Of a stretch of 64,000 bases of DNA, positions 8,401 to 16,721 are shown piece by piece (positions within the stretch are counted from its first letter, which is position 1; the number at the start of each line of letters is the position of its first letter). The notes below the pieces were generated by a model. The model had not been told where the DNA came from. It did no database searches and saw only the letters and a program-made list of their open reading frames with translations. The stretch is from Pseudomonas lini (GTDB lineage: Bacteria; Pseudomonadota; Gammaproteobacteria; Pseudomonadales; Pseudomonadaceae). The translations under genes were made by a program, and so were the position numbers. The stretch is from positions 790,970-854,969 of the forward strand of contig NZ_JAUSSR010000001.1 of NCBI RefSeq assembly GCF_030812475.1, given 5' to 3'.

Positions 8401-8730
8401 ATGATCAGATCGACACCCAGTCCTCCAGAGTCAAAAACCTCAAGTGAATCCGCCGACCTTTCTGGCGATTCCTACAAGTCCCGCATTCACCAAGCCAAGA
8501 TCGCATCCCACAAACCCAGCACGATGTTCGTCATCGCCCCCGACATCAATACCGAAACCCTGTTGGCCCACGCCTGTGAATCCCTGGCCTCGGCGAGTGT
8601 CATGGCCAGTGATTTCGCCGGGTTCCTGGAAGGGTCGCAGCGCAACACGATGCTGGGCATTCAGCAGGTCATCATGCTGGCCGAATTGACGGTAAATCGA
8701 GCACTGGATAACGTCGATCCGCAGGATTGA
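8401..8730 (+). CDS. DUF6124 family protein, copy B
   Basis: 109 residues. From HKPSTMFVIAP to the end it differs from copy A by only a handful of residues; the first 40 residues are more divergent after an identical MIRSTPSPPES start. The AAGGAG ribosome site is 7 bases before the ATG and is the predicted target of the leader switch. Function unknown. The sequence pattern (variable N-terminus, fixed helical C-terminus) suggests interaction or binding rather than catalysis. Confidence 0.82.
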   Translation: MIRSTPSPPESKTSSESADLSGDSYKSRIHQAKIASHKPSTMFVIAPDINTETLLAHACESLASASVMASDFAGFLEGSQRNTMLGIQQVIMLAELTVNRALDNVDPQD

Positions 8731-8799
8731 CCCGCCTGATCGTTCCCATGTCGACCCGTCCGCGTGGGAATGCAGGGCCTCTATCCGGACAGGGGGCTG

Positions 8800-8890
8800 G
8801 CCAGCGGGTTGATATATGCCGAGGTTTCTCGGCGCGAAGGGGTCAGCGACACGTCATTGTCCAGCTGGCGCAAGCAGCTCAGTATGAAGG
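8800..8890 (+). pseudogene. Possible transposase OrfA helix-turn-helix remnant
   Basis: One frame reads YAEVSRREGVSDTSLSSWRK, the look of an IS OrfA helix-turn-helix region, immediately after the cassette B boundary and before the truncated TRAP permease. No start, terminal inverted repeats or catalytic half are present. It suggests that an insertion element took part in the rearrangement here. Short match, so low confidence. Confidence 0.4.
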
Positions 8891-8918
8891 AAATGCGGTG
8901 TCCGAAAACAAGCCGCAC

Positions 8919-9492
8919 TCAAACAACTTGTGGCAGCCAAAGCGCGATCTGCGGAAACACGATCAAAAGAACGATCAACAGCAGCAATACGAGACAGAAA
9001 GGCAAGGCGCCGTACACCACGTCGAGGAAGCTGCCTTTGTTGCGGATGCTCTGCACCACGAACAGATTCATCCCAAATGGCGGGGTTATCTGACCCATTT
9101 CGCACAGGATGATGAGGATCACTCCAAACCACAGCGGATCAAAACCCAGTGCCACGATAACCGGTACCACCAGAGGTGCTGTGGTGATCAACATGGCCAG
9201 CGTATCCATGAAGCAGCCCAGGACGATGTAGAACAGGATGATGGCCAGTAGCGTGCTAAATCGCGCCGACTACCAGGCTGAAGATAGCCAGCGGCGGCAA
9301 CAGGTCCGGAATGCTGGCTCGTCGCTCCGCCCAGGTTGAATGCTCCTTTTTGCCACCCGGTCCTGGGCGGATCAAGCAGGCCAGGACGTTCATTGTCACG
9401 AACATCAAGCTGAGCAGAATCCCTGGAATGGTCGCTGCCAAGTAAAGCTTGGGTACGGCAAGGGTGATGCCCTTGCGTGGCGTTTTGCTTTT
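8919..9492 (-). pseudogene. Truncated TRAP transporter large permease (DctM-like)
   Basis: Two pieces of a DctM-type permease on the minus strand. An N-proximal piece (about 9256-9492) contains YLAATIPGILLSLMFVTMNV, and a C-terminal piece (8919 to about 9262) contains MDTLAMLITTAPLVVPVIVA and ITPPFGMNLFVVQSI. The first frame stops at the join (VVGAI then stop) while the second continues in another frame (RFSTLLAIILFYIVLGC), so a long internal segment is deleted. The N-terminus is also missing. Not functional as a transporter. Confidence 0.78.
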
Positions 9493-9504
9493 TCAGCCTT
9501 TTTC

Positions 9505-9548
9505 GCGCAACACCTGTCCCGCTGTGTCGCGAGAAGCGCAACACCTGT
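9505..9548. promoter_or_regulatory. Candidate enhancer sites: 13-bp direct repeat
   Basis: GCGCAACACCTGT occurs exactly twice, at 9505-9517 and 9536-9548, 31 bp apart (about three helical turns) and about 85-125 bp before a sigma-54-type promoter. This is the usual distance and phasing for binding of a bacterial enhancer-binding protein such as the one encoded at 13406-15340. Confidence 0.5.
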
Positions 9549-9629
9549 AGCGATGACGGGTTACCGGATGGCAAGGCTTCTTGCGCCCTACACCCCGCGA
9601 ACCAAGGGCGCCAGACCTGTTGAGACAAC

Positions 9630-9646
9630 CTGGCATGAGCGTTGCT
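9630..9646 (+). promoter_or_regulatory. Sigma-54-type -24/-12 promoter for the alcohol dehydrogenase operon
   Basis: CTGGCATGAGCGTTGCT matches the YTGGCACGRNNNTTGCW consensus at all defined positions but one, with the invariant GG (9632-9633) and GC (9644-9645) at the correct spacing. Transcription would start near 9657, giving a leader of about 45 bases before the ATG at 9703. Confidence 0.75.
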
Positions 9647-9702
9647 CCGTCATGGTTGCGCAGCGAAAAGACTGCGCCACTAATAAGAACAGGACTGACC
9701 CC

Positions 9703-11883
9703 ATGAGACAGATTGGCCATGCCTCCCTCTCCGGCGCTCGATCTACCGTCGCCGGTATCCCTTTGAAATCCTTGGCGGGTGCTTTGCTGTTAAGCCTGGC
9801 CGCCACCAGCGCCCTGGCCGTGGATATGCCGGCCAATGTCGACAGCCAGCGCTTGATTGCCGCCGACAAGGAACCCGGCAACTGGATGAGCACCGGGCGC
9901 ACTTACGACGAGCAGCGCTACAGCCCGCTGAAAGCGATCACTGACCAGAATGTCGGCCAGCTGGGTCTGGCCTGGAGTTACAAGCTTGATCTGGATCGCG
10001 GTGTGGAAGCCACGCCGATTGTGGTCGATGGTGTGATGTACACCACCGGGCCGTTCTCGGTGGTGTATGCGCTGGATGCACGTGACGGCAAGCTGATTTG
10101 GAAGTACGACCCGCAGTCGGACCGCAACCGCGCGGGCGAGGCCTGCTGTGATGCGGTCAACCGTGGTGTGGCGGTGTGGAAAGGCAAGGTCTATGTCGGG
10201 GTGCTCGACGGCCGGCTGGAGGCCATCGATGCCAAGACCGGTCAACGCGCCTGGTCGGTCGATACCCGAGCCGACGACAAGCGCAGTTACACCATCACCG
10301 GCGCGCCACGGGTGGTCAACGGCAAGGTGGTGATCGGCAATGGCGGCGCCGAGTTTGGTGTGCGCGGCTATGTCACCGCCTATGACGCCGAAACGGGCAA
10401 AGAGGCCTGGCGTTTCTATACCGTACCGGGTGATCCCAAGCTGCCGCCGGAAGGCAAGGGCATGGAAATCGCCGCCAAGACCTGGCACGGAGATGCCTTC
10501 GTCGAGCAGGGCGGCGGCGGGACGGCCTGGGACTCGTTTGCCTTCGACCCGGACCTGAACCTGCTGTATATCGGCGTCGGCAACGGTTCGCTCTGGGACC
10601 CGAAATGGCGCAGCCAGGCCAAGGGCGACAACCTGTTCCTGTCGTCGATTGTCGCGGTCAATGCCGATACCGGCGAATACGTCTGGCACTACCAGACCAC
10701 CCCGGGCGACGCGTGGGACTACACCGCCACCCAGCATATGATCCTGGCCGAACTGCCGATCAACGGTAAACCACGCAAGGTGCTGATGCAGGCGCCGAAG
10801 AACGGGTTCTTCTATGTGATCGACCGCGCCACCGGCGAGCTGCTTTCAGCCAAGGGTATCGTGCCGCAAAGCTGGACAAAGGGCATGGACATGAAGACCG
10901 GCCGGCCGATCTTCGATGACGAGAACGCCGCGTATTGGAAGGACGGCAAGCGCAAGCTGGTGACGCCGGCTTTCTGGGGGGCTCATGACTGGCAGCCGAT
11001 GTCCTACAACCCGAACACCGGGCTGGTGTATATCCCGGCCCATATCATGTCGGCCTACTACGAGCACATCCCCGAAGCGCCCAAGCGCAATCCGTTCAAG
11101 AGTATGTACCAGTTGGGCCTGCGTACCGGAATGATGCCGGAGAATGTCGACGGCCTGCTGGAAATGGCCAAGGGCTGGTCGGGCAAGCTGATCGCCTGGG
11201 ATCCGGTCAAACAGGAGCGGGTCTGGGAAGTGCCCTACGTGACGATCTTCAACGGTGGCACCTTGAGCACGGCCGGTAATCTGGTATTCGAAGGCAGTGC
11301 CGATGGCCGCGTTATCGCCTATGCCGCCGACACCGGCAATAAACTCTGGGAGCAACCTGCGGCCAGTGGCGTGATGGCCGCACCGATCACCTACAGCGTC
11401 GACGGCGAGCAGTACGTGACCTTTATGGCCGGCTGGGGCGGTGCCTTTTCGACCTTTGCCGGGGCCCTGTCGCTGCGGGCCGGGGTCCAGCCTTTCTCCC
11501 AGGTGCTGACCTACAAGATTGGCGGCACCGCCAAGCTGCGGGAACCGGCACCGCGTCCCGACACCCCGAAACCGCCTGCCCTGAGCACTGACACGGCAGC
11601 TATCGAGGCCGGCGCCAAGCTCTACGACGGTTATTGCTCGCAATGTCATGGCATCCATGCGGTCAGTGGCGGTGTGCTGCCGGACCTGCGCAAATTGACG
11701 GCCGAGAAGCACCAGATGTTCCTTGGCATCCTGTTCGGGGGGCGTGTGCCCGATGGCATGCCGTCGTTTGCCAATGCCTTTACCCCCGAGCAGGTCGACC
11801 AGATCCATCAGTACCTGATCAAGCGCTCCCACGACCTCCAAAACGAAGGCGAGGCCTGGAAACAGTTCAACGCCAAGCGATAA
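9703..11883 (+). CDS. PQQ-dependent quinohaemoprotein alcohol dehydrogenase (type II)
   Basis: 726 residues from ATG 9703 (AGGA 9 bases upstream); the frame is open further upstream but without support. A signal peptide ends near ALAVDMPANV, so the enzyme is periplasmic. The beta-propeller part carries the vicinal cysteine pair C148-C149 of PQQ dehydrogenases and repeated tryptophan-docking motifs such as LDARDGKLIWKY. A C-terminal cytochrome c domain has CSQCH at residues 645-649, so electrons pass from PQQ to haem and on to the respiratory chain. It oxidises alcohols to aldehydes, which the next gene can oxidise. PQQ synthesis genes are not in the window. Confidence 0.93.
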   Translation: MRQIGHASLSGARSTVAGIPLKSLAGALLLSLAATSALAVDMPANVDSQRLIAADKEPGNWMSTGRTYDEQRYSPLKAITDQNVGQLGLAWSYKLDLDRGVEATPIVVDGVMYTTGPFSVVYALDARDGKLIWKYDPQSDRNRAGEACCDAVNRGVAVWKGKVYVGVLDGRLEAIDAKTGQRAWSVDTRADDKRSYTITGAPRVVNGKVVIGNGGAEFGVRGYVTAYDAETGKEAWRFYTVPGDPKLPPEGKGMEIAAKTWHGDAFVEQGGGGTAWDSFAFDPDLNLLYIGVGNGSLWDPKWRSQAKGDNLFLSSIVAVNADTGEYVWHYQTTPGDAWDYTATQHMILAELPINGKPRKVLMQAPKNGFFYVIDRATGELLSAKGIVPQSWTKGMDMKTGRPIFDDENAAYWKDGKRKLVTPAFWGAHDWQPMSYNPNTGLVYIPAHIMSAYYEHIPEAPKRNPFKSMYQLGLRTGMMPENVDGLLEMAKGWSGKLIAWDPVKQERVWEVPYVTIFNGGTLSTAGNLVFEGSADGRVIAYAADTGNKLWEQPAASGVMAAPITYSVDGEQYVTFMAGWGGAFSTFAGALSLRAGVQPFSQVLTYKIGGTAKLREPAPRPDTPKPPALSTDTAAIEAGAKLYDGYCSQCHGIHAVSGGVLPDLRKLTAEKHQMFLGILFGGRVPDGMPSFANAFTPEQVDQIHQYLIKRSHDLQNEGEAWKQFNAKR

Positions 11884-11908
11884 GTCCCCCGACGAGAGAG
11901 ACGCGAAT

Positions 11909-13342
11909 ATGAGTGACACCATCTACCAGAACTACATCGCCAATGCTTTTGTCGCCAGCGACGAGCATCTTGAGGTGCATAACCCGGCCAACGGCCAGTT
12001 GCTCGGGCGCGTGCCCCAAGGCAGCGGCGCCGAAGTTGAGCAGGCCATTGCTGCCGCGCGCCAGGCCCAGAAGGCCTGGGCCGCCCGGCCGGCCATCGAG
12101 CGTGCGGGTTACCTGCGCAAAATCGCCAGCAAGGTGCGCGAACACGGCGAACGCCTGGCGCGAATCATTACTGCCGAACAGGGCAAGGTGCTGGAACTGG
12201 CCCGGGTCGAAGTGAATTTCACGGCCGACTATCTCGACTATATGGCCGAGTGGGCGCGGCGCCTGGAAGGCGAAGTGCTGAGTAGCGACCGGGCCGGCGA
12301 GAGCATCTTTTTGTTGCGCAAACCTCTGGGCGTAGTTGCCGGGATTTTGCCCTGGAACTTCCCGTTCTTCCTGATTGCCCGCAAAATGGCGCCGGCGCTG
12401 TTGACCGGTAACACTATCGTGATCAAGCCGAGCGAAGAAACGCCGATCAACTGCTTCGAGTTCGCCCGTCTGGTGGCCGAGACCGATCTGCCCGCCGGCG
12501 TCTTCAACGTGGTGTGCGGCACCGGTGCAACGGTCGGCGCCGCGCTCACAAGCCATCCGGGCATCGACCTGATCAGTTTTACCGGCAGCGTCGGCACCGG
12601 TTCGCGGATCATGGCCGCCGCGGCGCCGAATATCACCAAGCTCAATCTGGAATTGGGTGGCAAGGCACCGGCGATTGTTCTGGCGGATGCGGACCTGGAC
12701 CTCGCTGTCAGGGCTATAACCGCCTCGCGGGTGATCAATACCGGGCAAGTGTGCAATTGCGCCGAGCGGGTCTACGTCGAGCGCAAGGTCGCCGATGCGT
12801 TCATCGAACGTATAGCGGCGTCCATGGCCGCCACGCGGTATGGCGACCCCATGGCCGAAAGCGGCCTGGATATGGGCCCGCTAATCAATCGCGCGGCGCT
12901 GGACAAGGTAGCGCACATGGTCCGTACCGCCAGCGGCCAAGGCGCGCAGGTGATCACCGGCGGCGCGGTGGGCGATCTGGGCCAGGGTTTCCACTATCAG
13001 CCAACAGTCCTGGCCGGCTGTTCGGCCGACATGGAAATCATGCGCAAGGAGATCTTTGGCCCGGTCCTGCCCATCCAGATTGTCGATGATCTGGACGAGG
13101 CGATTGCGCTGTCCAACGACAGCGAGTACGGCCTGACCTCGTCGATCTACACCGCCAGCCTAAGCGCCGCGCTGCAAGCAACCCGCGCGCTGGATTTCGG
13201 CGAAACCTATATCAACCGCGAGAACTTTGAAGCCATGCAAGGCTTCCATGCCGGAACGCGCAAGTCCGGCATTGGCGGTGCCGATGGCAAGCATGGGCTG
13301 TACGAGTACACCCACACCCATGTGGTGTATATCCAGGCCTGA
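11909..13342 (+). CDS. aldA: NAD-dependent aldehyde dehydrogenase, AldA (lactaldehyde/glycolaldehyde) type
   Basis: 477 residues, 25 bases after the alcohol dehydrogenase. It resembles E. coli AldA throughout: the NAD-binding GILPWNFPFFLIARKMAPAL, the general-base region LNLELGGKAPAIV, the catalytic cysteine in INTGQVCNCAERVY and the C-terminal GETYINRENFEAMQGFHAG. AldA oxidises hydroxy-aldehydes such as lactaldehyde and glycolaldehyde. In the operon it would finish oxidation of the product of the periplasmic dehydrogenase, giving an acid. The family call is firm; the natural substrate (for example a diol-derived aldehyde) is inferred. Confidence 0.88.
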   Translation: MSDTIYQNYIANAFVASDEHLEVHNPANGQLLGRVPQGSGAEVEQAIAAARQAQKAWAARPAIERAGYLRKIASKVREHGERLARIITAEQGKVLELARVEVNFTADYLDYMAEWARRLEGEVLSSDRAGESIFLLRKPLGVVAGILPWNFPFFLIARKMAPALLTGNTIVIKPSEETPINCFEFARLVAETDLPAGVFNVVCGTGATVGAALTSHPGIDLISFTGSVGTGSRIMAAAAPNITKLNLELGGKAPAIVLADADLDLAVRAITASRVINTGQVCNCAERVYVERKVADAFIERIAASMAATRYGDPMAESGLDMGPLINRAALDKVAHMVRTASGQGAQVITGGAVGDLGQGFHYQPTVLAGCSADMEIMRKEIFGPVLPIQIVDDLDEAIALSNDSEYGLTSSIYTASLSAALQATRALDFGETYINRENFEAMQGFHAGTRKSGIGGADGKHGLYEYTHTHVVYIQA

Positions 13343-13357
13343 CAGGTCGACCGAGAT

Positions 13358-13398
13358 AAAAAAACGCCCAGGCCGGGTGAGCGGTCTGGGCGTTTTTT
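13358..13398. terminator. Bidirectional rho-independent terminator
   Basis: Stem CGCCCAG/CTGGGCG flanked by A6-7 on the left and T6 on the right, between the convergent aldehyde dehydrogenase and enhancer-binding protein genes. It can end transcripts from both sides. Confidence 0.88.
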
Positions 13399-13405
13399 AT
13401 GGGGC

Positions 13406-15340
13406 TCAAAGGCGATCGTTGGGTTGCACCAACTGGTGCTTTTTCATCTGCCGATACAGCGTCGAGCGTGCGACGCCCAGCTCGGTGGCCACCGCGCTGA
13501 TATTCCATCGGTGCCGGCGCAGCGTCGCCAGCAGGTTCGACACTTGAGGATCGCTGTTTGCAGGCTGCCTGGGCGTTTGGGCGTGCACGTCGCTCTGTAG
13601 CAGTTCGCCCGGCAGACAGTCCAGGTCGACATGGCCGTCTTCGGCCAGCGCCACCGCGTAGCGCAGGGTATTGAGCAACTGGCGGATATTGCCGGGCCAA
13701 GGTGCGTCAAGCAGGCATTGGCGTGCCTGGGTGGTGAGCTGTGCACCCTCGGCCTGGCTATCGAGCAACTGCTGGATCAATTGCGCGCGGTCAGTGCGTT
13801 CGCGCAAAGGGGGCAGGTTGAGGGTCATGCCGTTGAGGCGATAGAACAGGTCCTCGCGAAAGTCCTTGTTGCGCAACATGCCCTGCAGGTCTTGGTGCGT
13901 CGCGCAAATCACCTGGATATCCAACGCAACCGGTATCTGGGCGCCGAGGGGGGAAATCTCGCGTTCGGCCAGCACCCGCAACAGGCGGGTTTGCAAATGG
14001 GCCGGCATATCGCCGATCTCGTCGAGAAACAGCGTGCCGCCATTGGCCAGTTCGAGCTTGCCCTTCATGCCTTTTTTCTCGGCACCGGTAAAGCTGCCGC
14101 CACGGTAGCCGAACAGTTCGCTCTCGATCAGGCTCTCCGGAATCGCCGCGCAGTTCAGTGCGATAAATGGCCCCCCCTGGCGCGCGCTGGCTTGGTGGAT
14201 CGCCCGGGCAAACGCCTCTTTGCCGGTGCCGGTCTCCCCGGTAATCAAGATGGCGATGTCCTTGTCGATGACTTTGCGCAGGCGTCGCACGACCTGTTGC
14301 AGTGTCGGATCAGTGCCGGCCAATTGCTCAAGGTCGGGATAACGCGGACGCTGCGCCCTGGCTGGCATTGGCATTGGCATTGGCATTGGCGCCAGGCGGT
14401 GCTGGTCCGAGGGGATGCGCAAGCTCAGGTCCAACAAGGCTTCGTCATGCCGGGGCCGCAAGCGCAACCCCCGGGCGCCGCCATTGGTGAGGCGCAGTAA
14501 CTCGTCGACCCCCATGGGCAGCAACTGATCGATGAGGCCGCCCAGCAGATGGCGGCCGCTGGCTTGGTCGTGGGCAACAAAAGCCGCATGATTGGCGCCT
14601 ATCACCCGGCCGCTATCGTCCACGGCCAGTAGTTGCTCATTGGCCGGATCAGCGATTTCATCGACGGGCTTGAGCCAGAGGGTCAGGCGGTCCCGATAGC
14701 GTTGGCGAAAGTGTGCGTTCTCGATCAGGCGGGCATACAGGATCACCAGTTGCAGGGTCAGGTACTGGCTTTCCTTCGGTCCATCGCTATTGAGGCAGGT
14801 GGCGTTCAGGCAACCCTGCAGCAAGCCCTGGGCATCGAAGATCGGTGCGACGGAACAGCTCAGGCGCGCGTTGGACGTGAGGAAATGCTCCTCGCGATGG
14901 ATGATCAGTGGCTGGGCCGCAGCCAAGGTAGTGCCGATGCCATTGGTGCCGGCGATGGACTCGTCCCAGCGCGCCCCAACCACCAGCCCCGAACGCACAT
15001 ACGGGGCATGCTGGTTGGGTAGGCGAGCATCGAGGGTAATGCCGTCCGCGTCGCTGAGTAGTACCGCGAAACCGGCCGGCACTACGCGTCGGGCCAAGCC
15101 GCTGACGCCCTGGCTGGCGATATCGAGGTACTGCTGGTGGCGTTGTTGATGCTGACGGATATCCTCGGCGCAAAGAATTTCCAGGCGGGCGGCTGTGGCG
15201 GGATCGAGTCGATGCTCCATGACGCTGCGGTACCAGGACTGGGCAATCACCCCGTCCGGGCGGATCCGCCGTCCGGGAAAATGCTCGTTGACGAAGGCTG
15301 CGAGTTCGCTCGGGTGGGTCTGCGCGCTAGGCCGAGTCAT
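13406..15340 (-). CDS. Sigma-54-dependent enhancer-binding protein, AcoR-like
   Basis: 644 residues. GAF-type sensory N-terminal half, then an AAA+ domain with Walker A GETGTGKE at 368-375, the sigma-54 contact loop GSFTGA (415-420; usual form GAFTGA) and Walker B GGTLFLDEIGD at 434-444, and finally a Fis-type helix-turn-helix. GGAGG precedes the ATG. The position beside the alcohol/aldehyde dehydrogenase operon, which has a sigma-54 promoter, makes it the likely activator responding to the alcohol. Odd feature: a (Met-Pro)4 linker at 318-325, encoded by a hexamer repeat, just before the AAA+ domain. Confidence 0.92.
   Translation of the reverse strand: MTRPSAQTHPSELAAFVNEHFPGRRIRPDGVIAQSWYRSVMEHRLDPATAARLEILCAEDIRQHQQRHQQYLDIASQGVSGLARRVVPAGFAVLLSDADGITLDARLPNQHAPYVRSGLVVGARWDESIAGTNGIGTTLAAAQPLIIHREEHFLTSNARLSCSVAPIFDAQGLLQGCLNATCLNSDGPKESQYLTLQLVILYARLIENAHFRQRYRDRLTLWLKPVDEIADPANEQLLAVDDSGRVIGANHAAFVAHDQASGRHLLGGLIDQLLPMGVDELLRLTNGGARGLRLRPRHDEALLDLSLRIPSDQHRLAPMPMPMPMPARAQRPRYPDLEQLAGTDPTLQQVVRRLRKVIDKDIAILITGETGTGKEAFARAIHQASARQGGPFIALNCAAIPESLIESELFGYRGGSFTGAEKKGMKGKLELANGGTLFLDEIGDMPAHLQTRLLRVLAEREISPLGAQIPVALDIQVICATHQDLQGMLRNKDFREDLFYRLNGMTLNLPPLRERTDRAQLIQQLLDSQAEGAQLTTQARQCLLDAPWPGNIRQLLNTLRYAVALAEDGHVDLDCLPGELLQSDVHAQTPRQPANSDPQVSNLLATLRRHRWNISAVATELGVARSTLYRQMKKHQLVQPNDRL
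14363..14390. repeat. Hexanucleotide tandem repeat (TGGCAT)4 inside the enhancer-binding protein gene
   Basis: Four perfect TGGCAT units plus a partial fifth, encoding the Met-Pro linker between sensor and AAA+ domain. The copy number can change by slippage without altering the frame, so it would vary linker length only. Confidence 0.85.
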
Positions 15341-15871
15341 TAAACCTCCGTGTAGTGCGCCGCTCCAGAAGGACGAGCACGGCGATCTTGTTATAGGTGC
15401 GACAAGTCACGATCATCAGGGTACCAAGATAGCCTCTGACGGCGTCCAGCGCTATGGCTGGGGCTTGCGATAAAACTTCGACCACCCGACAAGCAATGGG
15501 CCAATCGAGACAAAGACGGCGATCAGCAGCAGATAAAGTTACCGCGAGCGGAGCGAGCCACCCTTGGCGAATGCTCGTTGATTCATCCAGACACCGGTCA
15601 AAAACCCCATCAGCTACCGATTGATCATCAACCTGAACAGCAGTAAGGACTTTGGCCAGTGTTTTACATGATCACCCGCACCCGCGCGACGTCGTCCAGT
15701 GCCTGTTCCAACCCCGTTCGATAGTGAAAAGGCCGACGTCTGTGAGGAGGTTCCCGCAATTTTGTCCATACTCGACCTACGCTTGATCGACCAGCACCTG
15801 GCCGAACAGGTAATCGATATTTGCATCGACCTCTGTTACAGGGATAGGCGCGGTCAGAGAGAAACTCAAAA
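15341..15871. other. Intergenic region, 531 bases, no confident gene
   Basis: Begins with the GGAGG ribosome site of the enhancer-binding protein (minus strand). A minus-strand stretch around 15467-15605 could encode a short hydrophobic peptide (LYLLLIAVFVSIGPLLVGW) after a stop codon, possibly the end of a lost membrane protein. A plus-strand open frame at 15699-15932 overlaps the next gene and has no family resemblance. I call nothing real here. Confidence 0.4.
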
Positions 15872-16327
15872 ATGGATTGTCAGATTCGTCTCGCAACAAC
15901 CAGGGACGCAGCAGCGATCAGTCACGTGGTGATCAGCGCGCTGCGCGAGTCCAATGCGCAGGATTATCCGGCCGATATCATCGCGCGAGTGGAGCAGGGC
16001 TTCTCTGCGCAGGGGATCAGTCAGTTGATGATGCAGCGCCGGGTTTATGTGGCGTCCATCAATCAACGTGTCGTCGCGACCGCCAGCCTGGATGGGGACG
16101 TTGTACGAAGCGTCTTTGTCGACCCGCAACACCAGGGCGCCGGAATTGGTCGCAAGCTTATGGACGTGATTCATTCGGCCGCTCTTGAACTGGGCCTCGA
16201 TGTTCTGCACGTGCCGTCTTCAATCACCGCAGAGGGCTTTTATGCCGCGCTGGGTTTTCGGAAAGTGCGGGATGAATTTCACGGAGCCGAGCGCACCATC
16301 GTCATGCAGAGGTTGTTAATGCAATAG
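15872..16327 (+). CDS. GNAT-family N-acetyltransferase
   Basis: 151 residues covering one GNAT domain. The acetyl-CoA pyrophosphate loop is VFVDPQHQGAGIGRKLM (Q-x-x-G-x-G form), and the C-terminal strand GFYAALGFRKV is typical. It transfers an acetyl group to an amine of a small molecule or protein; the substrate is not predictable. It stands alone between the empty region and a REP cluster. The ATG is chosen because a conserved N-terminal beta strand (QIRLATTRDAAAI) starts directly after it. Confidence 0.85.
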   Translation: MDCQIRLATTRDAAAISHVVISALRESNAQDYPADIIARVEQGFSAQGISQLMMQRRVYVASINQRVVATASLDGDVVRSVFVDPQHQGAGIGRKLMDVIHSAALELGLDVLHVPSSITAEGFYAALGFRKVRDEFHGAERTIVMQRLLMQ

Positions 16328-16380
16328 CGGATCTTGATGCGAATCCACCTGGACTATGTGCTCGAATACGGCGGTGATTC

Positions 16381-16605
16381 CTGTGGGAGCGGCGGTGCGG
16401 CGATCCGGGCAGCACAGTCAACATTGATGTCGGCTGACACACCGACTTCGCTGGCAAGCCAGCTCCTACAGGGGAATCGGGTCGTATCCAAATCCTGTGA
16501 CCGGCAAAGATCCAATGTAGGAGCTGGCTTGCCAGCGAAGGCGGACTGACATCCGGCATCGATGTCGACTGACACCCCCTCTTCGCGAGCAAGCCCGCTC
16601 CCACC
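16381..16605. repeat. Cluster of REP elements
   Basis: Several REP half-sites: GTGGGAGCGGCGG near 16382, GGCAAGCCAGCTCCTAC near 16452, its inverse GTAGGAGCTGGCTTGCC near 16518, and CGCGAGCAAGCCCGCTCCCAC near 16584. Inverted neighbours form BIME-like pairs that can fold into hairpins, located between the end of GNAT and the 3' end of the EamA gene. Confidence 0.8.
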
Positions 16606-16721
16606 GTTTTGATTGCATGCGGACCGGAGAATCGGGTCGGCTGGCAGGTCGCCGTGACCACAGAAACGGAAAGGTACACGATCAAAAACCCGTCGACAGC
16701 GTCCAAGACAGGTGACCCTAT

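Larger units (their letters stand above)
8003..8789 (+). repeat. Leader + DUF6124 cassette, copy B
   Basis: Second copy of the 5899-6670 cassette in the same orientation, 2.1 kb downstream. It begins inside the stop region of the MFS gene and ends at CTCTATCCGGA; the post-gene hairpin is at 8741-8772. Recombination between A and B would delete the MFS gene plus one DUF6124 gene. Confidence 0.85.

Noticed and set aside
8727..9251. 174-codon plus-strand frame rich in Gln/His
   Set aside because: Antisense of the TRAP permease remnant; composition is typical of a shadow frame.
9340..9702. Extension of the alcohol dehydrogenase frame upstream of 9703
   Set aside because: It would run through the sigma-54 promoter and place 121 unrelated residues before the signal peptide.
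15699..15932. 77-codon frame before the GNAT gene
   Set aside because: It overlaps the GNAT start, lacks a ribosome site and resembles no family.
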